Assembly: GCF_017813245.1 (NCBI RefSeq)
Contig: NZ_JAGIQL010000004.1
Span: 40,202 to 104,201, forward strand
Source: Streptomyces montanisoli
GTDB lineage: Bacteria > Actinomycetota > Actinomycetes > Streptomycetales > Streptomycetaceae
Direction: 5' to 3'
DNA length: 64,000 nt
The notes below the pieces were generated by a model. That model was not told the DNA's origin and did no database searches. It saw nothing but the letters and a program-made list of their open reading frames with translations. Made by a program: the position numbers and the translations under genes. Of this stretch, positions 1-8,480 are shown in pieces; position 1 is the first letter of the stretch; each line of letters opens with the position of its first letter.

Positions 1-762
1 AAGACCTTCGCGCTGGGACGCGACACGTTCACCGCGCTCGACAACCTCTCCCTCGACATCGCGGACAACGAGTTCGTCACCGTCGTCGGCCCCTCCGGCT
101 GCGGCAAGAGCACCCTGCTCAACATCCTCGCCGGCCTCGACGAGCCGACCACGGGACGCGCCCTCGTCGACGGCTCACCGGTGTCAGGACCAGGTCCCGA
201 ACGCGGTGTGATCTTCCAGCAGTACGCCCTCTTCCCCTGGCTGACCGTCCGGCAGAACGTCGAGTTCGGCTTGCGGACCGCGGGCGTGCCCAAGGCCGAA
301 CGCCGAAAGCGCGCCGAGCACTTCATCGCCCTGGTGGGTCTCGAACAGTTCGCCGACGCGCTGCCCAAGACGCTCTCGGGCGGCATGCGGCAGCGGTGCG
401 CCATCGCCCGCGCGTACGCCGTCGGCCCGTCGATCCTGCTGATGGACGAGCCGTTCGGAGCGCTCGACGCCCTCACTCGCGTCAAGCTCCAGGAACAGCT
501 CCTCGACACCTGGAGCAAGGAGAAGCGCACCGTCCTGTTCATCACGCACGACGTGGACGAGGCCGTCTTCCTGGCGAACCGGGTGATCGTCATGGCCGCA
601 CGGCCCGGCCGCATCTATGACGTCGTCGAGGTCGGCGCCCCCGCGCGCGACGAGGACTTCCGCCTCAGCCCCGAGTTCACCGCGCTGCGCAACCGCGTGT
701 GGCACTCCGTCTACCACCAGGACGGCCGCACCGCCGCCCCCATGCCGTCCAAGACCCACTGA
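1..762 (+). CDS. ABC transporter ATP-binding protein, TauB/SsuB type (5' partial)
   Basis: The reading frame is open from base 1, so the gene starts upstream and only a short N-terminal piece is missing. Walker A (GPSGCGKST) lies at bases 88-114, the Q-loop region reads FQQYALFPW, the signature is LSGGMRQR, Walker B is ILLMDEPFGALD and the H-loop is ITHD. The LFPW Q-loop and overall pattern fit the nitrate/sulfonate/taurine importer ATPases. It would energise uptake with the lipoprotein receptor that follows. The permease must lie outside the window. A sulfatase and its maturase sit just downstream, so a sulfur-containing substrate (sulfonate or sulfate ester) is the best inference; nitrate-like or thiamine-precursor substrates are not excluded. 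Confidence 0.9.
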   Translation, partial: KTFALGRDTFTALDNLSLDIADNEFVTVVGPSGCGKSTLLNILAGLDEPTTGRALVDGSPVSGPGPERGVIFQQYALFPWLTVRQNVEFGLRTAGVPKAERRKRAEHFIALVGLEQFADALPKTLSGGMRQRCAIARAYAVGPSILLMDEPFGALDALTRVKLQEQLLDTWSKEKRTVLFITHDVDEAVFLANRVIVMAARPGRIYDVVEVGAPARDEDFRLSPEFTALRNRVWHSVYHQDGRTAAPMPSKTH

Positions 763-837
763 CCGCTCCCCGCACTGACCGCTCCCCGCACTGACCGCTC
801 CCCGGACTGACTGCTCCCCGGACTGACTGCTCCCCGA
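758..837. repeat. 16-bp tandem repeat, five copies, starting at the stop codon of the ABC ATPase
   Basis: Five head-to-tail 16-bp units fill the gap between the ATPase and receptor genes. The consensus is ACTGACYGCTCCCCGS. The first copy includes the TGA stop of the ATPase gene (760-762), and the last runs into the ribosome binding site of the receptor gene. Copies 1-3 read ACTGACC and copies 4-5 read ACTGACT, consistent with stepwise duplication. No stable hairpin is evident, so a terminator is unlikely. Confidence 0.9.
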
Positions 838-848
838 AGGACACACCC

Positions 849-1850
849 ATGCGACTCACGACCTCACACCGCGCGTTGGCCGCCGCGGTGGCCTGCCTCA
901 CCGCCGGCGCCCTGCTGACCGCCTGCGGCGGCGACTCCTCCGGTGGCAAGGGCGGCGAGAAGGTGCGTGTCGGCTACATCGGCGACTTCAACGGCACCAG
1001 CCTGATAGCCATCGCCGACGCCAAGGGCATGTGGGCCAAGCACGGCCTCTCGGCCGACACCAAGGTCTTCACCAACGGCCCCCTGCAGATCCAGGCCCTC
1101 GGTACGAACAACCTCGACCTCGGCTACATCGGCCCCGGCGCGATGTGGCTGCCGGCGTCCGGCAAGGCCAAGGTCGTCGCGATCAACACGCTCGGCGACG
1201 CCGACCGCGTCATCGCACAGCCGGGCATCACCTCGATGAAACAGCTCAAGGGCAAGACGGTCGCCGTGCCCGAGGGAACCTCGGGGGACATGATCCTCAC
1301 CCTCGCCCTGAAGAACGCCGGCATGACGAAGAAGGACATCAAGACCGTCCCGATGGACCCGTCGACCATCGTCTCGGCGTTCTCGTCCAAGAAGGTCGAC
1401 GCCGCGGGCTTCTGGTATCCGGCCGCCGCGACCATCAAGAAGCAGGTCCCCGGCATGGTCGAGCTGGCCAAGGACTCCGACTTCTCCCAGCAGGTCGCCT
1501 TCCCGACGGCGTTCGTCGCCGGCAACGACTTCGTCTCCAAGAAGCCGAAGGAGGCGAAGAAGGTACTCGCCGTGCTGCGTGACGCCATCGCCTACCGCTC
1601 CGCGCACATGGACGAGTCCATCAAGCTCACCGCCGACAAGCTCGCCATCCCCGAGGACCAGGTGAAGGCGGACGCCTCCAACAACAAGGTGCTCAGCCTC
1701 GGCAAGCTGGACACACTGACCAAGAACGGCACCATCGACAAGTGGCTGACCGGCCTGAACGACTACTTCGTCCAGGCGGGCAAGCTCAAGAAGCCCGTCG
1801 ACCCGAAGACGTACTACACCGGCGACCTCTTCACCGGGGCCGGCAAGTGA
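849..1850 (+). CDS. ABC transporter substrate-binding lipoprotein, TauA/SsuA family
   Basis: This is a 333-residue secreted lipoprotein. It has a basic N-terminus, a hydrophobic stretch and a lipobox (LLTAC) with the lipidated Cys near residue 26. The mature part follows the NMT1/TauA periplasmic-binding pattern: an early VRVGYIGDFNG strand, a gain-and-access segment around GPLQIQALGTNNLDLGYIG, and KGKTVAVPEGTSGD. A GAAGGA ribosome site precedes the ATG. It should capture the ligand outside the membrane and pass it to the importer whose ATPase is upstream. It overlaps the sulfatase start by 4 bp, so substrate capture and hydrolysis are probably co-translated. The ligand is inferred from context only. 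Confidence 0.88.
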   Translation: MRLTTSHRALAAAVACLTAGALLTACGGDSSGGKGGEKVRVGYIGDFNGTSLIAIADAKGMWAKHGLSADTKVFTNGPLQIQALGTNNLDLGYIGPGAMWLPASGKAKVVAINTLGDADRVIAQPGITSMKQLKGKTVAVPEGTSGDMILTLALKNAGMTKKDIKTVPMDPSTIVSAFSSKKVDAAGFWYPAAATIKKQVPGMVELAKDSDFSQQVAFPTAFVAGNDFVSKKPKEAKKVLAVLRDAIAYRSAHMDESIKLTADKLAIPEDQVKADASNNKVLSLGKLDTLTKNGTIDKWLTGLNDYFVQAGKLKKPVDPKTYYTGDLFTGAGK

Positions 1851-3355
1851 CCCGTACCGCCCCCGCGGGCCAGAACATCCTCTTCCTCATGACCGACCAG
1901 CACCGTGCGGACACCCTCGGCTGCTACGGCAACCCGCTGGCGCGCACCCCGGTACTCGACGAACTCGCCGCGACCGGCACCCGCTTCGACCGCTGGTACA
2001 CCCCCACCGCGATCTGCACCCCCGCACGGGCCAGCCTACTGACCGGCCAGGCACCCTTCCGGCACAAGCTGCTCGCCAACCGCGAGCGCAACGTCGGCTA
2101 CATCGAGGACCTCGCCGACGACCAGTTCACCTTCTCCCGTGCGCTGCGGGAGAAGGGCTACAACTGCGGCCTCATCGGCAAGTGGCACGCAGGCAACCGG
2201 CGCACCGCCGCCGACTACGGCTTCGACGGGCCCGAACTGCCCGGCTGGCACAACCCGGTGGACAACCCCGACTACCTCGACTACCTCGCGCGGCACGACC
2301 TGCCGCCCTACCGGATCAGCGACCGGGTCCGCGGCGTCCTGCCGAACGGCGGCCCGGGCAACCTGCTCGCCGCCCGGCTGCACCAGCCGGTGGAGGCCAC
2401 CTTCGAGCACTATCTGGCCACCCGCGCCATCGAGAGGCTGGAGCGGTACGCCGCCGACGCGCGCGAGCGTGAGCGGCCGTTCTTCCTCGCCCTGCACTTC
2501 TTCGGGCCGCACCTGCCGTACATCCTCCCCGACGAGTACTTCGACATGTTCGATCCGGCGGACGTGGAACTGCCGGCGTCCATCGCGGAGACCTTCGACG
2601 GGAAACCGCCCGTGCAGCGCAACTACAGCGCGCACTGGACCTTCGACACCATGCCGCTCGAACAGACCCGCAAACTCATCGCGGTCTACTGGGGCTACGT
2701 GTCGCTGATCGACAGGGAGATCGGCCGGGTCATGGAGGCCATGGAGCGGCTCGGGCTCGTCGATGACACCGCGGTGTTCTTCACCTGCGACCACGGCGAG
2801 TTCACCGGCTCCCACCGGCTGCACGACAAGGGCCCGGCGATGTACGAGGACATCTACCGCACGCCCGGCCTGCTCCGGGTGCCGGGAGCGCCGGGCGGCG
2901 TCGTGCGGCGCGAGTTCGTCTCCCTGCTCGACTGCACGGCGACCATCCTCGAACTCGCGGGAGTGGACGCGAAGCCCGCGGTCGACTCGCGCAGCCTGCT
3001 GCCGCTCGTCCACGGCGACGAGGTGGAGTGGGACGAGGACATCGTCTGCGAGTTCCACGGCCACCACTTCCCCTACCCGCAGCGGATGCTGCGCGAGGAC
3101 CGGTACAAGCTCGTCGTCAACCCGGACTCCGTCAACGAGCTCTACGACCTCCTGGACGACCCCGACGAGCTGCGGAACGTCTACGCCGACCCGGAGCACG
3201 CGGAGGTACGCTCACGGATGATGCGCCGGCTGTACGGCGTACTGCGCGAGCGCGGCGACAATTTCTACCACTGGATGACGTCGATGTACGAGGTGGGAGA
3301 GGTGGAACACGACCCGACCCTCAGCGGACTCGACGAATCCACCTACCAGGCGTAG
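1847..3355 (+). CDS. sulfatase (formylglycine-dependent, type I)
   Basis: A GTG start overlaps the receptor gene's stop (GTGA), giving 502 residues; a longer upstream frame exists but would run through the receptor gene. The N-terminal metal site is NILFLMTDQHR, and the C-x-P-x-R signature reads CTPARASLLTG with the modifiable Cys at residue 57. IGKWHAG and a later CDHGEF carry further conserved metal or active-site residues. There is no signal peptide, so it should act in the cytoplasm on an imported sulfate ester. The Cys must be oxidised to formylglycine, and the maturase is encoded next. The DQHR/CxPxR pattern groups it with choline-sulfatase and arylsulfatase-like enzymes; the exact substrate cannot be read. 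Confidence 0.92.
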   Translation: MTRTAPAGQNILFLMTDQHRADTLGCYGNPLARTPVLDELAATGTRFDRWYTPTAICTPARASLLTGQAPFRHKLLANRERNVGYIEDLADDQFTFSRALREKGYNCGLIGKWHAGNRRTAADYGFDGPELPGWHNPVDNPDYLDYLARHDLPPYRISDRVRGVLPNGGPGNLLAARLHQPVEATFEHYLATRAIERLERYAADARERERPFFLALHFFGPHLPYILPDEYFDMFDPADVELPASIAETFDGKPPVQRNYSAHWTFDTMPLEQTRKLIAVYWGYVSLIDREIGRVMEAMERLGLVDDTAVFFTCDHGEFTGSHRLHDKGPAMYEDIYRTPGLLRVPGAPGGVVRREFVSLLDCTATILELAGVDAKPAVDSRSLLPLVHGDEVEWDEDIVCEFHGHHFPYPQRMLREDRYKLVVNPDSVNELYDLLDDPDELRNVYADPEHAEVRSRMMRRLYGVLRERGDNFYHWMTSMYEVGEVEHDPTLSGLDESTYQA

Positions 3356-3432
3356 CACGGCGGCGCACTGCGCGGGCCCGGTACCGCGCGGTGCGGGCGC
3401 CCCGCCGGGCACGCGACCGAGGACCACGAACC

Positions 3433-4416
3433 ATGACCAGCGAGCACCACCCCTGCTGCACCCCGGCCGCCGCACCGGCCGATCCCGCCGCGTCCGCGCA
3501 GGCATCACAGGCACCACAGCGGATGCCGGAAACCCCCGCCGGAGCCTTCAACAAGCGCGGGCAGGTACTGCTGACCGGCGGCGAGTTCGCCATGGGCGAC
3601 GGCTTCGGCGAGGGGTACCCCGCCGACGGCGAGACGCCCGTCCACGCGGTGCGTCTCCCGTCGTTCCACATCGACGCGACCGCCGTCACCAACGCCCACT
3701 TCGCCACCTTCGTCAAGGCCACCGGCTACGTGACCGACGCGGAGCGCCACGGCTCCTCCGCCGTCTTCCACCTCGCGGTCGACGCGCCCTCGTCCGACAT
3801 CCTCGGCACCGCGGCCGGAGCGCCCTGGTGGCTCAACGTGCGCGGCGCCCACTGGCGGCGCCCCGACGGCGGGCGCTCCGACACCACGGGCCGCGACAAC
3901 CACCCCGTCGTCCACGTCTCCTGGCACGACGCCGCCGCCTACGCCAGGTGGGCCGGCAAGCGCCTGCCCACCGAGGCCGAGTGGGAGTACGCCGCACGCG
4001 GCGGGCTGTCCGGTCGCCGCTACCCCTGGGGCGACGACCTCACGCCCGGCGGGCGGTGGCGCTGCAACATCTGGCAGGGGCGCTTCCCCGACGTCAACAC
4101 GGCCGAGGACGGCTACCTGACCACCGCACCGGTCAAGGCCTACCGCCCCAACGGCCTCGGCCTGTGGAACACCTCGGGCAACGTGTGGGAGTGGTGCGGC
4201 GACTGGTTCTCGCCCACCTACTACGCCGAGTCCGTCACCGACGCGCCGCGGGGCCCGCAGGCCGGGACGGCACGGGTCATCCGTGGCGGCTCCTACCTGT
4301 GCCACGACTCCTACTGCAACCGCTACCGGGTCGCCGCACGCTCCTCCAACACCCCGGACTCGTCCTCCGGCAACATGGGCTTCCGCTGTGCCAACGACAA
4401 GACGCCGGCCACGTGA
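3433..4416 (+). CDS. formylglycine-generating enzyme (sulfatase maturase)
   Basis: The ATG at 3433 gives 327 residues, the usual length for bacterial FGE. The fold is recognisable from GGEFAMGDGFGEGYPADGE near the start, the LPTEAEWEYAARGG segment and NVWEWCGDWF. The copper-binding active-site pair is in RGGSYLCHDSYCNRYR, with Cys290 and Cys295, followed by NTPDSSSGNMGFRC. This matches the catalytic arrangement of characterised aerobic FGEs closely. It converts the sulfatase Cys into C-alpha-formylglycine using oxygen. Placement 77 bp after the sulfatase gene argues for a dedicated pair. The N-terminus has an extra Cys/His/Pro-rich stretch (HHPCCTPAAAP) of unknown role. Confidence 0.95.
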   Translation: MTSEHHPCCTPAAAPADPAASAQASQAPQRMPETPAGAFNKRGQVLLTGGEFAMGDGFGEGYPADGETPVHAVRLPSFHIDATAVTNAHFATFVKATGYVTDAERHGSSAVFHLAVDAPSSDILGTAAGAPWWLNVRGAHWRRPDGGRSDTTGRDNHPVVHVSWHDAAAYARWAGKRLPTEAEWEYAARGGLSGRRYPWGDDLTPGGRWRCNIWQGRFPDVNTAEDGYLTTAPVKAYRPNGLGLWNTSGNVWEWCGDWFSPTYYAESVTDAPRGPQAGTARVIRGGSYLCHDSYCNRYRVAARSSNTPDSSSGNMGFRCANDKTPAT

Positions 4417-4418
4417 CG

Positions 4419-4449
4419 GGCTGAGCCCTGGCCCCCGGGGCGCTCAGCC
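4419..4449. terminator. bidirectional hairpin between convergent genes
   Basis: Arms GGCTGAGC (4419-4426) and GCTCAGCC (4442-4449) form an 8-bp perfect stem around a GC-rich loop. It sits between the FGE gene and the converging methyltransferase gene and includes the latter's stop codon, so it can terminate both. Confidence 0.6.
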
Positions 4450-5286
4450 TTCGGCCGCCGCGCGCTTGACGCCCACGCCCGCCCAGAACGGCGTCAGCGC
4501 CTCGTCCAGGGTGTCGTCCTCCCGTCCCACCTCCACCAGGGCGGGACGCCAGCGCTGCGGCACGACGATGCCCGGTTCGAGGAGGTCGAGGCCGGCGAAG
4601 AACTCGGCGAACTCCTCCCTGGTGCGGCCGTGCACCTCGGAGCCCGTGCCGCGGAAGCCCTCCGAGACATCATCGAGGGGCGCCATGTGCGTGAGGACGA
4701 CATGGCTGCCCGGGGCCAGCGCGTCGACCAGATGCTTCACGACCGTGTACGGGTCGCCCGGCAGCCAATGCAGCAGCGCGCACATGCTCAGCCCCACCGG
4801 CCGGTCCAGGTCTATGGTCTCCCGCAGCAGGGGCGACGCGAGGACGGTGTCCGGGTCGGTGACGTCGGCGTCGATGTACGCGGTCGCCCCCGCCGGGTCG
4901 CTGGTGTGCAGCGCGCGCGAGTGCGCCAGCACGATCGGGTCGTTGTCCACGTACACCACGCGGCTCTCGGGCGCGACGCCCTGCGCCACCTCGTGCAGGT
5001 TGGGGGAGGTGGGGATGCCGGTCCCGATGTCTAGGAACTGCCGTACGCCTGCCTCGGCGGCCAGGTACCGGGTCGCGCGGTGCATGAAGATCCGGTTGGC
5101 GAGGGCGATCGGCCGTGCGGTCGGGACATTGGCGATGATCTTTTCGGCCTGCTTGCGGTCGGCCGGGTAGTTCGTCTTCCCGCCGAGGAGGACGTCGTAC
5201 ACGCGCGCCGCGTGCGGCCGGTCCGTCTTCAGATCGATCGGCCCGTACCCCTGGCCCGTGCGGCTGTTCGTGTCCCGTGTCGACAA
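4444..5286 (-). CDS. SAM-dependent methyltransferase, DUF574 family (copy 1)
   Basis: The TTG start at 5286 follows a good ribosome site (GGGAGG) and gives 280 residues. Motif I is DIGTGIPTSPNLHEVA, followed by the acidic SAM-ribose loop YVDNDPIV. The N-terminus carries the family block ARVYDVLLGGKTNY. This is the actinomycete-expanded S-adenosyl methyltransferase family (PF04672), usually of unknown substrate and often next to developmental or antibiotic regulators. It lies 61 bp downstream of a regulator gene on the same strand. The same order recurs at 13.9-15.8 kb, so this is one of two paralogous cassettes. A hairpin in the gap (5326-5340) may modulate its expression. Confidence 0.9.
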   Translation of the reverse strand: MSTRDTNSRTGQGYGPIDLKTDRPHAARVYDVLLGGKTNYPADRKQAEKIIANVPTARPIALANRIFMHRATRYLAAEAGVRQFLDIGTGIPTSPNLHEVAQGVAPESRVVYVDNDPIVLAHSRALHTSDPAGATAYIDADVTDPDTVLASPLLRETIDLDRPVGLSMCALLHWLPGDPYTVVKHLVDALAPGSHVVLTHMAPLDDVSEGFRGTGSEVHGRTREEFAEFFAGLDLLEPGIVVPQRWRPALVEVGREDDTLDEALTPFWAGVGVKRAAAEG

Positions 5287-5325
5287 CGGATTGCCTCCCT
5301 GTGGTTCTCAACCTGCCAGGACACT

Positions 5326-5340
5326 AGCCCCTTTGGGGCT
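5326..5340 (-). terminator. short hairpin between regulator and methyltransferase genes
   Basis: AGCCCC (5326-5331), TTT, then GGGGCT (5335-5340) form a compact 6-bp stem with a 3-nt loop just after the regulator stop. It may attenuate or terminate readthrough into the methyltransferase gene. No U-tract follows, as is usual in this kind of genome. Confidence 0.4.
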
Positions 5341-5347
5341 GCCCCCG

Positions 5348-6364
5348 TCAGAGCCAGCCGCGTGCGGCCGCCTGGACGCCCGCCTGGAAGCGGGTCGACG
5401 CGTCGAGCAGCCGCACGATCTCCGCCACGCGCCGCTCCACGGTGCGTTCCGTGACGTCGAGGGCGCGGGCGATGCTGCGGTCCTTGGCGCCGCTGGCCAG
5501 CAGGCGCAGTATGGCGAGGTCGCGCGGCGAGAGCGGGTGCCTGCCGCCGCCCGCGGTGTCTTCCGCGGCCGCGTCGCCCGCCGGGGCCGGCCGCTCGGCC
5601 GGGGCGGCCCTGCCGACCGGGGTGGCCCGGTTCCACAGCGCCTCGAACGCGAGCTTCAGCGCGTCCAGCACGGGTGAGGGCCGCACCAGCAGGCGGGTGG
5701 CGGCGTCGTCCCCGGTGAAGCTGATCGGGATGACGGCCAGCTCGCCGTCGGCTATCAGCATCTTCATGCGGATGTCCGGGAGTGACCGCGCCTGCTCGCC
5801 CACCGCGAGGTAGCGGTCGAGCAGCCGGAGGGCGCCTGGCGCCGCGAGCGTGGGGGCGTGGTAGATGCCGCGGTAGGTCACGCCCCGTGCCAGCGCCTGG
5901 AGTTCGTTGGTGTTGAGCGTGCCGGGCGACAGGTAGGGCGGGGCGTCGATGATGCACACCTCGTGGCGGGCGCCGAGCTCCAGCCTGGTCAGCGTGTGAA
6001 GTACGGCGTCGGCGCCGTCCAGCACCTCGATGAGGTCGCCCGGCTGGGTGCCTGCTGCGACCTTGGCGCGCAGCGACAGCTCGCGGGCCTGGGCGCGCAG
6101 GTCGTCGAGTACCTGGTGGTGGTGGAGGACCAGCGAGTCGAGCGCGACCTCGGGCGGCGCGGCCACGTAGCGCGCGGGCCGGCCGATGAGCCGGTTGGCG
6201 AGGCCGGCGGACGTGAGCCGGGAGAGCGCGGTGCGCACCCGCGGCGCCGTGATGCCGAGGGCCTCGGCGATGCCGGGCACTCCCGCGTGGGCGTGGGACA
6301 GGAGGTGGAGGTAGACGTCGCTCTCCACCGGGCCGAGCCCGACCGGCTTCAGCAGATGGGTCAT
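5348..6364 (-). CDS. TrmB-like / LuxR-type transcriptional regulator (copy 1)
   Basis: This 338-residue regulator has two DNA-binding modules. Residues about 10-75 form a TrmB-like winged helix (GIAEALGITAPRVRTALSRL, then RLIGRPARYVA). A middle domain follows (HEVCIIDAPPYLSPG to VIPISF) that resembles the degenerate effector domains of TrmB-LuxR hybrids. The last 65 residues are a LuxR HTH (LSPRDLAILRLLASGAKDRS to VTERTVERRV). The protein ends in GVQAAARGWL, and its paralogue at 14.9-15.8 kb ends almost identically. It lies directly upstream of the methyltransferase gene and downstream of a sedolisin gene on the same strand. The target genes and ligand are unknown. Confidence 0.85.
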   Translation of the reverse strand: MTHLLKPVGLGPVESDVYLHLLSHAHAGVPGIAEALGITAPRVRTALSRLTSAGLANRLIGRPARYVAAPPEVALDSLVLHHHQVLDDLRAQARELSLRAKVAAGTQPGDLIEVLDGADAVLHTLTRLELGARHEVCIIDAPPYLSPGTLNTNELQALARGVTYRGIYHAPTLAAPGALRLLDRYLAVGEQARSLPDIRMKMLIADGELAVIPISFTGDDAATRLLVRPSPVLDALKLAFEALWNRATPVGRAAPAERPAPAGDAAAEDTAGGGRHPLSPRDLAILRLLASGAKDRSIARALDVTERTVERRVAEIVRLLDASTRFQAGVQAAARGWL

Positions 6365-6422
6365 GGAGCGGCACCTTACGGCTTGTGCGCGAGACCGGAT
6401 GGGCCCGCGGCGGCCGAGTAAG

Positions 6423-6464
6423 CCCGCGGCGGCCGCACGTTCGGGTCGTGCGTGCCGCCGCGGG
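6423..6464 (-). terminator. extended terminator hairpin downstream of sedolisin gene 1
   Basis: Arms CCCGCGGCGGC (6423-6433) and GCCGCCGCGGG (6454-6464) enclose an inner stem CGCACG/CGTGCG. The result is a long GC-rich stem-loop 9 bp past the sedolisin stop. A partial direct repeat of GCCCGCGGCGGCCG occurs just beyond it (6402-6415). Confidence 0.75.
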
Positions 6465-6472
6465 AGCCTGGA

Positions 6473-8230
6473 TCAGATCCCCTGGTAGACGACCCAGGGG
6501 AACGTGGTCGAGCCGGAGGCGCCGTCGGCGTCCGCGGCCTTGACGGTGACGGAGTACGTGCCGGCCCGGGTCGGCGTGCCGGAGGCCGCGCCGGTGGAGC
6601 TCATGGTGATGCCGGGCGGCAGGCCGGTGGCCGAGTAGGTCAGCGGCTCGTTGTTGCTGTCGGTGGCCTGCATCTGGAGCGGGAAGGCCGAGAAGCCGGT
6701 GAAGCCGAACTGCTGCCCCGGGTTGGTGACGGTGACCGTGCCGCCGCCGCCCGATCCCCTGACGGTCCAGGTGAACGAGGCGGTGCCGGTCTTGCCCTTG
6801 CTGTCCTTGGCGGTGAGCGTGGTGTGGAAGGTGCCCGCCGCGGTGGGCGTTCCGCTGACCGTGCCCGTCGAGGAGTCGATCGACAGTCCGCCCGGCAGAC
6901 CGGAGGCGGACCAGGTGTACGGCGCGGTGCCGCCGGAGACCGAGTTCTTCAGCGGTGTGATCGCCGTGCCGGCCGTGGCCGTCTGCGCACCCGGGTCGGC
7001 GACCTTGAGGTCACCGGTCGGAGGCGGCTGGTTGCCGCCCGGGGTGAACGCGCCGACGCCTTCGGGCGTGCCGAGGCCGGTGGGGCCGTCCCAGCCGGTG
7101 CGTGCGGAGCACATGGGCGAGCCGCAGCCGCCGTTGTTGCCCGAGGTCACGTCGTTGAGCCGGCCGGTGTGCGCGTACGGGTAGGAGGCCGGGTTGCCCT
7201 GCGCGCCCGGGGTGCCGGCGAGCGCGTACATGGCGGTGATCAGCGGGGTGGCCAGGCTGGTGCCGCCGTACTGCGCCCAGCCGCTTTGCCCGTAGGTGTC
7301 GTAGATGGCGAGACCGGTCTGCGGGTCGGCGACGGCGGACACGTCGGAGTTCGCCTCTCCGCGGCAGCCGGTGTTGACGTTCGCCTGCCAGGCCGACTGC
7401 GTCTCGTAGGCCGAGCAGCCGGAGCCCGCGCCGCTCCACACGGACTCGCCCCAGCCGCGCGCGCTGGAGTCGCGGCGCAGTGAAGTGCCGCCGACCGCGA
7501 GGGTGTTGGTGGCCGAGGCCGGGTACTGGGTGCCGCCGTTGTACCCGTTGTCACCTGTGGCGAAGGCGAACAGCACGCCGGGCACGTCCCAGTGGCTGTC
7601 GCTCTGCGTCTGGCCCGAGCTCTCGGAGGAGCTGTAGGAGTTGGAGACGAACTTGGCGCCGAGACTCACCGCCTGGTCGACCGCGGTGTACAGGTTGTTG
7701 TCGTTGTTGTCGTCCGCCTCGACGAGGAGGATGTGGCACTGCGGGCAGGCCGCGGACACCGCGTCCAGGTCGAGCGAGATCTCCGCCGCCCAGCCGCTGT
7801 CGCCCTTCGGGTACGAGGTACCGCCGCGCTGGTTCACCTTGCTGAAGCAGCCGTTGTCCGTGGTGCAGGCGGGCAGTCCGTACTGGCTGCGGTAGGTGGC
7901 CAGGTCCGACTCGGCGTTGGGGTCGTCGTAGGCGTCGACGATCGCCACCGTGGCGCCCTTGCCGGCCTGGGGCAGGTCGTAGGCGGCCTGGATGTCCGAG
8001 GGGCCGTAGCCCGAGGGCGCGACCTTCTGCAGGCCCTTGTGGCCCTGCACGCTCGTGAGCCGTTCCGCCCAGCAGTTGGCGTGGCCCGCCTGCGGGGTGG
8101 CGCAGGCCGCCGGCTGGACCGACGGCTCGCTCGCCGACGCGCTCGCGGGCAGCAGGGCGAGCCCCGAGGTGGCCGTCGCCAGCGCGACGGCCGCGAAGCC
8201 GGCCAGTCTGGGTATGAGTCTGGGCTTCAT
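6473..8230 (-). CDS. secreted S53 peptidase (sedolisin) with two Ig-like C-terminal domains
   Basis: The ATG at 8230 follows a GGAGAGGA site and gives 585 residues; an in-frame extension to 8377 lacks a signal peptide. Residues 1-32 are a Sec signal peptide ending in ASASA. The catalytic residues fit S53: Glu150 and Asp154 in AEISLDLD and Ser325 in YGGTSLATP. The large activation prodomain of classic sedolisins is absent; only a short Cys-containing lead precedes the catalytic core. Two putative Ig (He_PIG) domains follow, recognisable by SGLPGGLSIDSSTGTVSGTP and TGLPPGITMSSTGAASGTP. It should digest proteins or peptides outside the cell at acidic to neutral pH. It is a close paralogue of the N-terminal part of the protein encoded at 25.9-30.2 kb. 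Confidence 0.92.
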   Translation of the reverse strand: MKPRLIPRLAGFAAVALATATSGLALLPASASASEPSVQPAACATPQAGHANCWAERLTSVQGHKGLQKVAPSGYGPSDIQAAYDLPQAGKGATVAIVDAYDDPNAESDLATYRSQYGLPACTTDNGCFSKVNQRGGTSYPKGDSGWAAEISLDLDAVSAACPQCHILLVEADDNNDNNLYTAVDQAVSLGAKFVSNSYSSSESSGQTQSDSHWDVPGVLFAFATGDNGYNGGTQYPASATNTLAVGGTSLRRDSSARGWGESVWSGAGSGCSAYETQSAWQANVNTGCRGEANSDVSAVADPQTGLAIYDTYGQSGWAQYGGTSLATPLITAMYALAGTPGAQGNPASYPYAHTGRLNDVTSGNNGGCGSPMCSARTGWDGPTGLGTPEGVGAFTPGGNQPPPTGDLKVADPGAQTATAGTAITPLKNSVSGGTAPYTWSASGLPGGLSIDSSTGTVSGTPTAAGTFHTTLTAKDSKGKTGTASFTWTVRGSGGGGTVTVTNPGQQFGFTGFSAFPLQMQATDSNNEPLTYSATGLPPGITMSSTGAASGTPTRAGTYSVTVKAADADGASGSTTFPWVVYQGI

Positions 8231-8423
8231 GGTGTCCTCTCCATGGGGGGCGCCGAAGGTCGTCGGTACGGTGGCGCCGCTTGGGGAGGCGGGCGCCACC
8301 GGACCGGCCCCATCGGCGGTGGGCGGACGGCACCCTAGGCCCGTCGCACGGGGCACCACAGCGGAGAGATCCGACAACGTCGGGAACCCGACAGAGATTC
8401 GGTCGGAAGCGGGGCCGCGCAGG

Positions 8424-8462
8424 CGGATGCCCGCCGGCCGTGGTGCGGCCGGCGGGCATCCG
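8424..8462 (-). terminator. strong terminator downstream of the GH92 gene
   Basis: A 17-bp perfect stem (8424-8440 with 8446-8462) with loop TGGTG lies 18 bp past the GH92 stop. It is the longest GC-rich hairpin in this part of the window and isolates the mannosidase transcript from the sedolisin gene further on. Confidence 0.85.
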
Positions 8463-8480
8463 GGGTGGCGTGGCGGCCGG

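Noticed and set aside
1742..1846. A longer N-terminus for the sulfatase
   Set aside because: It would lie wholly inside the receptor gene; the GTG at 1847 overlapping that gene's stop fits the family start.
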